Shown here: positions 8,598 to 16,336 of the stretch, piece by piece
Numbering within the stretch: the first letter of the stretch is position 1
Layout: each line of letters begins with the position of its first letter
Assembly: GCA_905214315.1 (NCBI GenBank)
Contig: CAJMLN010000004.1
Coordinates: 15,761-79,760 of the forward strand
From: an uncultured bacterium
GTDB lineage: Bacteria > Bacillota > Clostridia > Christensenellales > QALW01
Direction of reading: 5' to 3'
DNA length: 64,000 nt
Notes under the pieces: generated by a model
Database searches by the model: none
The model's input: the letters and a program-made list of their open reading frames with translations, nothing else
What the model was told of the DNA's origin: nothing
Program-made: the position numbers and the translations under genes

Positions 8598-9294
8598 TGA
8601 AATGACCCGCGATGTTTTAGCCCGCCGGGAGGCCTATAAGAAAAAAAGACGCCGCTTGTGTTTCGCCGCCGGGACGGCGGCCGCGGCTGTGCTCTGCTGC
8701 GCAGCAGTGGCTGCGCTTGCGCCGGGGCAGCCGGGACCAGAGCTGCACGTGATGGAAAGCGGCACGGCCGCTCCTTCTGCGACCACCTCGAACCCGCCGG
8801 AATATGAAATATCGCTTTTTGTCAACGAGCTTGACAAAAACGCCGCCGGCGCGCTGCGGGCGGATGCGGATATTCAGGTTTTGCCTCTGTCGGAGACGGA
8901 AACGATTCCGCAGCTGCAGTTTTTAAAAGAGCTGGCGCTGCCGGAAATGCTGACCGAGAGAACGGTCTCTGCCGTTTACGTGCGGTCCGACCGGGATATT
9001 GCGGAATATAACCGCCTGTATGAATATATCTGCCGGTTTTCCGACCAAAATTCGGAAAAAGAACTGTGCGTGGCGTTTTCTTCAAACGGAAAGCCGATCC
9101 GGGATTATCTCTTTGATGACGAGGGCGCCAGGGTTTCCCGTATCAACGGCGTGGAAATGACGGTTTTTCGGTATGAGGAGATCCTGTACACCGAGTTTAC
9201 CGCCGGCGGACTGTTTTTTGACCTGGAGGCGCAGGGACTTTCCCAGGAGGAATTTGCACTTTGCGCGGCGGAGATTCTTCAGCAATTTTGCTGA
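8581..9294 (+). CDS. Single-pass membrane protein, possible anti-sigma partner
   Basis: A protein of about 237 residues with a short basic cytosolic N-terminus (1-26), one alanine/cysteine-rich transmembrane helix (about 27-47), a Ser/Thr/Pro linker and an extracytoplasmic domain of about 160 residues that I do not recognise. I chose the ATG at 8581 because AAAGGAGG ends 6 nt before it; a TTG three bases earlier is less likely. The start overlaps the sigma-factor gene by 17 nt. The topology and position suggest an anti-sigma or sensor role, but the N-terminus lacks a recognisable zinc-finger anti-sigma motif, so this is inference from context. Confidence 0.7.
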   Translation: MLKDCNEMTRDVLARREAYKKKRRRLCFAAGTAAAAVLCCAAVAALAPGQPGPELHVMESGTAAPSATTSNPPEYEISLFVNELDKNAAGALRADADIQVLPLSETETIPQLQFLKELALPEMLTERTVSAVYVRSDRDIAEYNRLYEYICRFSDQNSEKELCVAFSSNGKPIRDYLFDDEGARVSRINGVEMTVFRYEEILYTEFTAGGLFFDLEAQGLSQEEFALCAAEILQQFC

Positions 9295-9314
9295 AGAGGA
9301 AAGCCTTTTTCTAA

Positions 9315-9544
9315 GCTGCTTTGAAAGAATGCCGAGATCTCCTTACAAATGGCAAGACAAACAGCTGCTCTGCTGCCATCAATGGGCAGGCGCAGGAAAT
9401 ATTTCTTTGGCCGGTAAGGGAAACGGTGGAAAAGCATGATGTAACGGAAAAACTTAAAGAAGATCAGCTCATGGCATGGATTGGAAAGAGGATATTTAAA
9501 GCTGTACCAGAGAGTGCGTGAACAGCGAATTGATTTTTGCATAA
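9315..9544 (+). pseudogene. TnpV-family transposon protein remnant
   Basis: The frame from about 9315 encodes LLTNGKTNS, then INGQAQEIF, then VTEKLKEDQLMAWIGK. These follow in order the C-terminal half of TnpV-like proteins carried by clostridial mobilisable/conjugative elements. The frame then stops, and the expected C-terminal tail resumes in another frame as VNSELIFA followed by TAA at 9542-9544. The N-terminal half is missing (stop at 9312-9314). It is therefore a truncated, frameshifted relic. It lies directly upstream of the MarR/flavodoxin genes, which suggests that they arrived with a mobile element. The family match is from memory of the conserved pattern. Confidence 0.6.
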
Positions 9545-9554
9545 CACAAAAATG

Positions 9555-9595
9555 AAGCGAGGATATTTTTAACGATATCTTCGCTTTGCTTTTTT
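9555..9595 (+). terminator. Rho-independent terminator after the TnpV remnant
   Basis: A 12-bp stem, AAGCGAGGATAT / ATATCTTCGCTT (one G-U pair), with an 8-nt loop is followed by TGC and a run of six Ts. Confidence 0.85.
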
Positions 9596-9697
9596 ACTGA
9601 AAGAACTGACCGCCCTTTTTCGGAACAGAGATACTGACCGATATTTCGCCTCGGCGGGGCATTTTATGAGAAACCTGAAAATTTTTTGATTTGCCTA

Positions 9698-9726
9698 TTG
9701 ACAAAAGTTCGACAACGTACTATAAT
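9698..9726 (+). promoter_or_regulatory. Consensus sigma-A promoter of the MarR/flavodoxin genes
   Basis: TTGACA (9698-9703), a 17-nt spacer and TATAAT (9721-9726) match the consensus perfectly. The spacer holds an imperfect palindrome GTTCG-ACAA-CGTAC (9707-9720, one mismatch). A repressor bound there would block the promoter, so it is a candidate operator for the MarR protein encoded 41 nt downstream. Confidence 0.85.
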
Positions 9727-9766
9727 AAAAATACGATAAAGAACTATTGGAGATGGAGCGCGCCTT

Positions 9767-10201
9767 ATGGATGCAAAAAGATTTTTTTATGATTTTGGAA
9801 AAGCAATTTACCATGTTGACGCAGTTTATGAGGATTTTGCAAAGGAAAGCGGTGTAACATCCCCGACTCTGCTTTGGATACTTTACGCTTTAAACGACGG
9901 CAGGGAGCATACGCAGCGGGAAATATGCGTGGATTGGGAGCTGCCTAAAAGCACGGTGAATACCGTGATGACAGAGTTAAAGAAAAACGAATATGTAGAG
10001 CTTATTCCCATCAGGGGAAAGCGCAGGGAAATGACCATTGTGCTGACGCAAAGCGGGAAGACGTATGCTGCCGCTCTGCTTGCGGGAATTTATAAAAAAG
10101 AGGCGGAAGTATTCAGGCAGTTGGATGCCGATGACCGGCAGATTATCTATCGGCTTGAAAAAATTGTTGCTCTCCTCAGAGAAAAGAAGGATTCGGAATG
10201 A
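9767..10201 (+). CDS. MarR-family transcriptional regulator
   Basis: A 144-residue winged-helix regulator. The central part has the MarR pattern: helix-turn-helix residues about 45-75 (REHTQREICVDWELPKSTVN) and a basic wing (RGKRREMTIVLTQSG), between helical dimerisation ends. MarR proteins are usually autorepressors released by phenolics, oxidants or metals. It is the first gene after a consensus promoter with a palindromic spacer and overlaps the next (broken) flavoprotein gene by 4 nt, so it probably controls the flavodoxin/DUF4405 genes behind it. Confidence 0.88.
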   Translation: MDAKRFFYDFGKAIYHVDAVYEDFAKESGVTSPTLLWILYALNDGREHTQREICVDWELPKSTVNTVMTELKKNEYVELIPIRGKRREMTIVLTQSGKTYAAALLAGIYKKEAEVFRQLDADDRQIIYRLEKIVALLREKKDSE

Positions 10202-10709
10202 AGGTGGTGGTGTTGCGGGGAAGTCTGCACAAAAACGGTTTTTCCAATCTACTTGCAGGGGAATTTGTCAGGAGCGCGGAAGAAGCGGGACATAGGGTAC
10301 AGGTTCTGGATGCGGCGCATAGGAAGATGCATCCGTGTCTCGGCTGCGGTCATTGTGGAATGGATGGAGAATGTGTTGGATGATAACCGCATGATCCAGG
10401 GTACGCTGCTCGGCGCTGACACAGTGGTGTTCGTTACGCCGATTTATTATTTCGGAATGTCGGCACAGCTCAAAATGGTGATTACAGTTATACCGCGAAA
10501 TTATCTGTGAAGCATTTGAACGCAGTGCTGATTACCGCCGCATGGGACGGGGACGATGATGGAACGCCCTATACGGCGGAGCATTATAAAAAGCTGTGCC
10601 GTTATATGAATTTTGAAAATTGCGGTATGGTTCTCGGTATGGGATGCCATCCAGGACAAGAAACTCGAAGCACATGAAAGAAGCATATAAACTCGGAAAA
10701 AAGATTTAA
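10198..10709 (+). pseudogene. Frameshifted NAD(P)H-dependent FMN reductase/iron-sulfur flavoprotein
   Basis: The first frame encodes a flavodoxin-like start (KVVVLRGSLHKNGFSN) and a cysteine-rich CLGCGHCGMDGEC, then stops at 10383. The coding pattern continues in a second frame from about 10375 (GADTVVFVTPIYYFGMSAQLK), in a third after about 10490 (LNAVLITAAWDGDDDGTPY) and again after about 10675, ending at TAA 10707-10709. Together these rebuild one protein of about 170 residues of the flavodoxin-like fold with a CxxCxxC cluster. At least two, probably three, indels are needed, so the gene is dead unless the sequence has errors. It overlaps the MarR gene by 4 nt, as an intact operon member would. 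Confidence 0.75.
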
Positions 10710-10722
10710 GGAGGATATACCA

Positions 10723-11205
10723 ATGTCAAAGATTTTAGTTGCTTATTTTTCGGCAAGCGGAGAAACAGCCCGCCTTGCGAAAACGATTGCGGATATCACG
10801 GGCGGCGATCTTCACGAAATTATGCCCGCACAGCCTTATACCGCGGCTGATTTGAATTGGCAGGACAAGGACAGCCGTTCCAGCGTGGAAATGCAGAACC
10901 CCGCTTCCCGTCCGGCAATCGGAAACTCGGTGAAAAATATGGAAAATTATGATACCGTGTTTGTCGGCTTTCCGATTTGGTGGTATGTAGCGCCTGCCAT
11001 TATAAATACCTTTCTTGAAGGCTATGATTTTTCCGGCAAAACAATCATCCCGTTTGCTACCTCCGGCGGCAGCGGCATGGGGAAAACGGATGCGCTTCTT
11101 CAAAAGTGCTGCTCCCATGATGCCCAGTGGAGGCCCGGCAAACGCATGAGCAGCCGTGAAAGCGCCGCGTCCGTAAAGAAATGGATTGATAGTCTGAATT
11201 TTTAA
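10723..11205 (+). CDS. Flavodoxin
   Basis: A 160-residue cytosolic flavodoxin. The FMN phosphate loop is at residues 9-15 (FSASGET). Later loops GFPIWWYVAP (flavin-stacking tryptophan region) and FATSGGSGMG complete the binding site. Flavodoxins carry low-potential electrons. This one has the layout of the flavodoxin_4 type common in gut Clostridia. A good GGAGG site lies 8 nt before the ATG. It is followed after 18 nt by a related, lipid-anchored flavodoxin, with which it shares the motifs AQPYT.DLN and PIWW, so the pair probably arose by duplication. Confidence 0.92.
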   Translation: MSKILVAYFSASGETARLAKTIADITGGDLHEIMPAQPYTAADLNWQDKDSRSSVEMQNPASRPAIGNSVKNMENYDTVFVGFPIWWYVAPAIINTFLEGYDFSGKTIIPFATSGGSGMGKTDALLQKCCSHDAQWRPGKRMSSRESAASVKKWIDSLNF

Positions 11206-11223
11206 GGAAAGAGGTATGAAAGG

Positions 11224-11928
11224 ATGAAAAGATTTATTCCGCTGTTTTTAGCAATGATTATGGTATTTTCTGCCTGTGCAGGAGAAAATTCTTCAAATTC
11301 AGGTAGTACGCCAAACAACGCGCAGAACGAGCAGCAAAGCATTTCCGGTACGGAGGACTCAAGCAGCACTGCCAACCTGCAGCCGGCAAGCAGCGAACCG
11401 GAAGCTTTTGCCGGGACAAATACCGAGCCGCCCGGACAAAGCACTAAAATACTCGTTGCTTATTTTTCGGCAACCGGCACCACGAAACAGATTGCAGAAC
11501 ACGCAGCAAATGCGATGGGCGCCGATCTTTATGAGATCACTCCCGCACAGCCCTATACATCGGAGGATTTGAACTACAATGACAAAAATAGCCGTTCCAC
11601 AAAAGAGATGGACGATCCCTCCTGCCGCCCTCAGATCAGCGGCGGTGTAGAAAACATGGCAGATTATGATATCGTTTTTATCGGCTATCCCATTTGGTGG
11701 GGTGAAGCGCCGAGAATCGTATCTACTTTTGTGGAAAGCTATGACTTTTCCGGTAAGACGGTTGTAACGTTTTCTACCTCCGGCGGCAGCGGACACAATG
11801 ACCGCAGCATTAAGAACCTTGCAGGCAGTGCAAACTGGATCACCGGCACAAGAATCAGAAATAATGCTTTACGTTCCGATGTTGTAAATTGGATTAACGG
11901 TCTTAACCTTAACATAACAGCAGAATAA
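11224..11928 (+). CDS. Lipid-anchored flavodoxin
   Basis: A 234-residue protein. A signal peptide with lipobox FSAC (cysteine 18) is followed by a low-complexity Ser/Asn/Gln/Glu linker (residues 20-75) and a complete flavodoxin domain with FMN loop FSATGTT, GYPIWWGEAP and FSTSGGSG. The predicted location is the outer face of the membrane, unusual for a flavodoxin but known for extracytoplasmic flavin electron-transfer systems of Gram-positive bacteria. The neighbouring DUF4405 membrane cytochrome could pass electrons to it. The domain calls are clear and the electron path is inferred. Confidence 0.9.
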   Translation: MKRFIPLFLAMIMVFSACAGENSSNSGSTPNNAQNEQQSISGTEDSSSTANLQPASSEPEAFAGTNTEPPGQSTKILVAYFSATGTTKQIAEHAANAMGADLYEITPAQPYTSEDLNYNDKNSRSTKEMDDPSCRPQISGGVENMADYDIVFIGYPIWWGEAPRIVSTFVESYDFSGKTVVTFSTSGGSGHNDRSIKNLAGSANWITGTRIRNNALRSDVVNWINGLNLNITAE

Positions 11929-11944
11929 GAAAAAAGGTGCGCGG

Positions 11945-12721
11945 GTGAATAAGAATATTTCGGTTAAAAAAGCAATGAAATACATCGTGGATATTGTCAT
12001 GCTCCTTCTGCTTCCCGCACTGATGGCGGAAATGCTGATGGGGCAGGAAATCCACGAGTGGATAGGCGTGATCAGCTTTATCGCTTTTGCTGCGCATCAT
12101 ATTTTGAATTACCGCTGGTGGGCGGCGCTCTTTCAGGGAAACTATACCCCTGTGCGGTGCCTTGTTACCGCAGTCAATTTGCTGCTTCTTGCAGATATTT
12201 TTGCGCTGATAACAAGCGGCGTTATGATAAGTGGCTTTGTATTGGAATGGCTGCACATATCTGGCGGAATGTTGATTGCAAGAAAACTGCACTTGTCAGC
12301 TTCCTACTGGGGTTTGATTCTGATGTCGGCGCACATTGGGTTTCACGCCTGTGCAGGGGCGGCCCCCCTTAAAGAGAAGAAAGCCAGCATCGCATGGATA
12401 ACGCGGACTTTAGCGATTGTTGTCTCCATATATGGCATTTATGCTTTTTTCTCGCAGAAGATTTCAAACTATCTGTTCTTTCAAACGCACTTTGTTTTTT
12501 ACGATGAAGCAAAGCCGGCCCTTGTATTTATAAGCGAAACGGTTGCGCTGATCGTGCTGTTTGCGACTGTATTCTACTACCTGCGGAAACTGCTTGCGAA
12601 GATCAACTGCAAGGAAAGCACACAAAAGCTGTTCAAGTGGCTTGCGTTTCTGCTGCCGCTTTCTATCTGCCTGACGGTTGCCTTGAGCATCGGTATCGGC
12701 AGTACCTCTGCTCCGTTGTAG
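11945..12721 (+). CDS. DUF4405 (flavinylation-associated cytochrome-like) membrane protein
   Basis: A 258-residue integral membrane protein starting at GTG, with about six hydrophobic segments. Conserved histidines lie in or next to helices: EIHEWIG, FAAHHILN, LHISGG, KLHLSASYW and SAHIGFHAC. This is the pattern of b-type haem ligation in the DUF4405 family, which is associated with extracytoplasmic flavoproteins. It probably moves electrons across the membrane to the lipid-anchored flavodoxin encoded 16 nt upstream. The frame ends at TAG 12719-12721 but continues open in frame for another 38 codons to a TGA at about 12835, so the natural C-terminus may have been truncated. Confidence 0.82.
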   Translation: MNKNISVKKAMKYIVDIVMLLLLPALMAEMLMGQEIHEWIGVISFIAFAAHHILNYRWWAALFQGNYTPVRCLVTAVNLLLLADIFALITSGVMISGFVLEWLHISGGMLIARKLHLSASYWGLILMSAHIGFHACAGAAPLKEKKASIAWITRTLAIVVSIYGIYAFFSQKISNYLFFQTHFVFYDEAKPALVFISETVALIVLFATVFYYLRKLLAKINCKESTQKLFKWLAFLLPLSICLTVALSIGIGSTSAPL

Positions 12722-13550
12722 GGGACTGTTCCTGCCGGTTCGGGCACAGAGCTTTCTTCAAGCAAAGCTGAAACGATATCTAATGATTCGGTTCTTTTGC
12801 CGAAATATGTAGTGATAAAAGGTGGGCAGTCGTGAGGGCGAGATATGGCGTATGGAGGTTGAAGCACCGTACGGCGTAACTATTGTTTTACATCAGTCCT
12901 TATAAAACGATGCAAAAGAGAATGGAATTATGGAAATATCCGGGTTCTCCGGTGACGACCTCCCGCGGGTCCTCGTGGCTTGACGCGGTTTTTTCCGCAA
13001 GGCAAGAGTGAGAAGGCAGCTGCGGCACCCCTCTACACAATCCATGGAAATAATGTGAAATGGAACAGAAGCGCTGCCGGCCGCCGTCTTTCCATGGAAG
13101 CGGAGCGGACGCCTGCTGCGCGGAGAATCCCAACCCTCGCCCGGTGCAGCTGTGCCTTGGGGCATTATTTTGGGGCTCATCTGTTAGGTTGAAGCGCGAA
13201 AATAAGCTTTCCTTTTGAGATGCCAGGGGGAGGACTTTGACAAAGAAGCGAGAGAATAAAATTCTATAGAAAATTTTCGTTTTTTCACAAATTTGGCCGC
13301 GCCGTTTACAGCGCGGTTTTATTATGCTATCATACGCTGCAAAAGGGAGCGAAATTTGCGGCGTTTATAAAAAAGAATACAGCAAATTTTATCTGTCTCC
13401 AGATTCGCCGTATATCGTGGAAATTTCCCCGATAAAAAAGAAAGATCCCTGGGGTTTTTGATAAAAGGTCTGCTTTTAGGATAAAAGGAAGAACATTAAA
13501 GGACAGAATACTCCTTTTAAATGTAAAACATTTCCATTTGCTTGCGGATT
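12722..13550. other. Gene-poor stretch with decayed coding traces and GC-rich structure
   Basis: No convincing gene is present. The first 115 nt extend the DUF4405 frame past its TAG; a fragment reading EGEIWRMEVEAPYGV follows in another frame (about 12835-12900). Positions 12940-13190 are GC-rich with several short inverted repeats (for example CCGCGGG and two TCCATGGA palindromes) and no good open frame. After a terminator-like hairpin at 13297-13323, TTTACA (13305-13310), 17 nt and TATCAT (13328-13333) form a possible promoter. A 45-codon frame at 13324-13461 begins inside that -10 box, so it is probably a gene fragment. Confidence 0.5.
13297..13323 (+). terminator. Terminator-like hairpin
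   Basis: Perfect arms CCGCGC / GCGCGG around an 8-nt loop are followed by TTTTATT. The nearest upstream gene on this strand is the DUF4405 gene, about 575 nt away. Confidence 0.6.
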
Positions 13551-13554
13551 CGTA

Positions 13555-13582
13555 TTGACAGGCGTTTGATTCCGGCTATAAT
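13555..13582 (+). promoter_or_regulatory. Sigma-A promoter of the glycosyltransferase gene
   Basis: Perfect TTGACA (13555-13560) and TATAAT (13577-13582) boxes are separated by 16 nt, 40 nt upstream of the ATG at 13623. Confidence 0.85.
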
Positions 13583-13622
13583 ATAACTATAGAAATTTTG
13601 ACCGCAGCAAAGGAGCAACTGA

Positions 13623-14723
13623 ATGAAATTACTGATACTTACCTGCAATACGGGGCAGGGGCATAACTCCACCGCAGGCTCGATATCGGAAAAATTTATA
13701 AACAGCGGCTGCGAATGCACCGCGGCGGATTCCCTTGCGTTTTTATCCCAGAAAATGTCCCGGTTTATCAGCTCCTGGCACACAAGGATCTATCGCCATG
13801 CGCCCATCCTTTTTGACCAGGGCTATGAATATGCCGAAAAACATCCTTCGGTGTTTGCCGATGAATCCATGGCCTATAATTTTTTCGGCCATGGCGTCAA
13901 CAAGCTCAACCGCTATATGGAAGAGGGCGGCTATGACGGCGTTTTGTGCGTACATCCGTTTTCTGCCATTATGCTTACCGAAACTCTGCGCCGCTTTCCC
14001 AAAGCAGTGAAAACGGGGCTTGTGGCTACCGACTATACCTGCAGTCCCAGCGTGGCGGACAGCCGGATGGATTTTTACTTTATCCCGCATGCATCGCTTA
14101 CGCAGGAATTTATTTCCTGCGGTGTACCGGCGGAAAAGATTGTTGCCAGCGGAATCCCTGTAAAGCAGGCGTTTTTTGCGCGTGAAAGCAAGGCCGATGC
14201 CAAGCGGGCGTTTGGCCTTGCGCCCGATGCGCGCCATGTGCTGCTGATGTGCGGCAGCATGGGCTGCGGGCCGATTGAGGAGCTGGCGCTGGAGGTGAGC
14301 GGCCGGCTGCCCGCAGGGGCGGTGCTTACCGTGGCCTGCGGCACGAACGAGCGCCTGAAGAAAAAGCTGGAAAAGGCGGAACGGGCAAATCTGCGCGTGC
14401 TGGGATATACCGATCAGATCTCCCGGCTGATGGACAGCGCCGACCTGTATATGACCAAGCCCGGCGGACTGAGCGTGACCGAGGCCGCCGTAAAACGGCT
14501 GCCGATGCTGTTTGTGGATGCGGTTTCCGGCTGCGAAAGCTATAACAAGAGCTTCTTTCTTTCCCGGCATATGGCCGCGGCAGTGGATTCTCCCGACCGG
14601 CTGGCACAGGAATGCGTCAGGCTGCTGTCGGACCGCGAGGCTCTGGCGGCGCAGGCAGAGGCAATGGAAGCCGAATTCCGTACAAATCCGGCCGACAGTA
14701 TCTTTCAGACCTTTTCTTCTTGA
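13623..14723 (+). CDS. Diacylglycerol glycosyltransferase (MGDG synthase/UgtP-like)
   Basis: A 366-residue GT28-like glycosyltransferase. The N-terminus has the acceptor-side TGQGHNSTA loop typical of monogalactosyldiacylglycerol synthase relatives, followed by HPFSA and a VATDYTCSP motif. The C-terminal domain has GSMGCG and the nucleotide-sugar-binding block KPGGLSVTEA. Members transfer glucose or galactose from UDP-sugar to diacylglycerol at the inner face of the membrane, making glycolipids and lipoteichoic acid anchors. It has its own promoter and terminator, so it is monocistronic. MurG is a relative, but the MGDG-synthase-type N-terminal motif argues against that identity. Confidence 0.88.
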   Translation: MKLLILTCNTGQGHNSTAGSISEKFINSGCECTAADSLAFLSQKMSRFISSWHTRIYRHAPILFDQGYEYAEKHPSVFADESMAYNFFGHGVNKLNRYMEEGGYDGVLCVHPFSAIMLTETLRRFPKAVKTGLVATDYTCSPSVADSRMDFYFIPHASLTQEFISCGVPAEKIVASGIPVKQAFFARESKADAKRAFGLAPDARHVLLMCGSMGCGPIEELALEVSGRLPAGAVLTVACGTNERLKKKLEKAERANLRVLGYTDQISRLMDSADLYMTKPGGLSVTEAAVKRLPMLFVDAVSGCESYNKSFFLSRHMAAAVDSPDRLAQECVRLLSDREALAAQAEAMEAEFRTNPADSIFQTFSS

Positions 14724-14771
14724 ATTCCGCGGCGGAAAAAACGGCTTGTCAAAATTACATAGGATAAGGAA

Positions 14772-14793
14772 AACCGGAATAATCCGGTTTTTT
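14772..14793 (+). terminator. Rho-independent terminator after the glycosyltransferase
   Basis: Arms AACCGGA / TCCGGTT around AATA are followed by a run of Ts. Confidence 0.85.
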
Positions 14794-14840
14794 GTTTTTA
14801 TGCAAAACCTATAAAAGACGGAAATCAGTGTAAAAAATCT

Positions 14841-14869
14841 TTGCCTAAAAATGTCTTTTCATATATAAT
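14841..14869 (+). promoter_or_regulatory. Predicted promoter of the miaB-mutS-mutL operon
   Basis: TTGCCT, 17 nt and TATAAT (14864-14869) lie 64 nt upstream of miaB. Further TA-rich boxes overlap at 14873-14882, so the exact -10 is uncertain. Confidence 0.6.
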
Positions 14870-14932
14870 AATATAATATATATTCGTTAATAAGCGGCCT
14901 TTGGCGCTTTGTGCCGGCCGGGGAGGAAAAAC

Positions 14933-16333
14933 GTGCAGCTGCGCAGAATCGAACGCTTTGAAAACACTTCCGGAGCGGAATACATACAAAAAATAAATAC
15001 CTTGCTGAAGCAAACGCCGCGCACCTATTTTGTGGAAACCTACGGCTGCCAAATGAACGTGCGGGATTCCCAAACGCTGGCGGGGCTGTTGGAGCGCATG
15101 GGCTACACGCCCGCCCAAAAGAGGGAGGAAGCCGACGCGGTTATCTTCAACACCTGCTGCGTGCGCGAGGGCGCCGAGGAGCGGTTGCTGGGGAATTTGG
15201 GCGTTTTAAAGCCTTTAAAGCAGCAAAGGCCGGATATGCTTATCATGGTATGCGGCTGCATGATGCAGGAGCCGGGCATGGCCGAATCCATCCGCCGCCG
15301 GTTCCGGTTTGTGGACGTCGTTTTCGGCACCCATAACACCCACTGCCTGCCGGAGCTGATGTATAAGGCCTTAACACAGCGCACGCCGGCCTATCAGCTG
15401 TGGGAAAAAGAACAGGGCATTGTGGAGGATATGCCCGTGCGGCGCGAGAACTCGGCCTCGGCGTGGGTTAACATTATGTACGGGTGCAACAACTTCTGCT
15501 CCTACTGCATCGTACCCTATGTGCGCGGCCGGGAGCGTTCCCGCCAAAGCGGGGATATTCTCCGCGAGGCACGCGCGCTGGCCGAGCAGGGCGTTAAGGA
15601 AATTACCCTTTTGGGGCAAAACGTCAATTCCTACGGCAAGGAGAGCGATGAAATCTCCTTTCCGGCTCTGCTGAAAAAATTAGATGAAATCGACGGCCTG
15701 GAGCGCATCCGTTTTATGACCAGCCACCCGAAGGATCTTTCGGATGAACTGATTGAAACAATGGCTTCCGGCCGGCACATCTGCCGCTATATTCATCTGC
15801 CCGTGCAGTCCGGGTCAAACCGAATCCTTTCCTTAATGAACCGGCGCTACAGCCGCGAGGATTATTTTACTCTAATCGAAAAACTGCGGCGTGCCATGCC
15901 GGATATTGCGGTCTCCACCGATATTATCGTCGGCTTTCCCACCGAAACGGAACAGGATTTTGAAGATACCTTGGATTTATACAAGCGCGTAGGCTTTCAC
16001 TCGGCTTTTACGTTTATCTATTCCAAACGCGCCGGCACGCCGGCGGCCGAAATGGCGGGGCAGGTATATGAGCGCGACGCCAAAGCGCGCATCGCAAAGC
16101 TGATTGCGCTTGCCGAAGAATGTACGCTGGCGGCCAACCAAAAATATGTAGGCAAAAGCTATCCTGTTTTGGTAGAGGGCGTTTCCAGGCGCGATAAGCA
16201 AATGGTTTCCGGCCGTACCGAATGCGGCCGGATGGTCAGCTTTCCCGGCTCAAAGGAGCTGATAGGCAAAATTGTACCGGTAAAAATTGTGGAGGCCAAA
16301 CTCAACACGCTTTTAGGCAAGATGGAGGAATAA
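14933..16333 (+). CDS. miaB: tRNA-2-methylthio-N6-dimethylallyladenosine synthase
   Basis: This radical-SAM methylthiotransferase adds a methylthio group to i6A37 of tRNAs. Domain order is the N-terminal UPF0004 domain (three cysteines from ETYGCQMN, NTCCVRE and VCGCM), then the radical-SAM core with CNNFCSYCIVPYVRGRE (CxxxCxxC), then a C-terminal TRAM domain. I chose GTG 14933 because GGGGAGG ends 6 nt before it; an upstream TTG at 14909 has no RBS. The product is about 466 residues. miaA, which makes its substrate base, is three genes downstream in the same operon. Confidence 0.96.
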   Translation: MQLRRIERFENTSGAEYIQKINTLLKQTPRTYFVETYGCQMNVRDSQTLAGLLERMGYTPAQKREEADAVIFNTCCVREGAEERLLGNLGVLKPLKQQRPDMLIMVCGCMMQEPGMAESIRRRFRFVDVVFGTHNTHCLPELMYKALTQRTPAYQLWEKEQGIVEDMPVRRENSASAWVNIMYGCNNFCSYCIVPYVRGRERSRQSGDILREARALAEQGVKEITLLGQNVNSYGKESDEISFPALLKKLDEIDGLERIRFMTSHPKDLSDELIETMASGRHICRYIHLPVQSGSNRILSLMNRRYSREDYFTLIEKLRRAMPDIAVSTDIIVGFPTETEQDFEDTLDLYKRVGFHSAFTFIYSKRAGTPAAEMAGQVYERDAKARIAKLIALAEECTLAANQKYVGKSYPVLVEGVSRRDKQMVSGRTECGRMVSFPGSKELIGKIVPVKIVEAKLNTLLGKMEE

Positions 16334-16336
16334 AAG

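Noticed and set aside
12719..12721. TAG of the DUF4405 gene as a pyrrolysine codon
   Set aside because: No pyrrolysine genes are visible in the window and other genes give no hint of TAG recoding.
12893..13192. Open frames on both strands in the GC-rich stretch
   Set aside because: Neither has a good RBS or any family pattern. Both are rich in Arg, Pro and Ser, as expected of random GC-rich sequence.
13324..13461. 45-codon frame reading like coding sequence (KFYLSPDSPYIVEISPIKK)
   Set aside because: The start codon lies in the -10 box of the only nearby promoter and no RBS is present; I treat it as a possible gene fragment.
13743..14570. 275-codon open frame antisense to the glycosyltransferase gene
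   Set aside because: Shadow of a gene with a clear promoter, RBS and family motifs.
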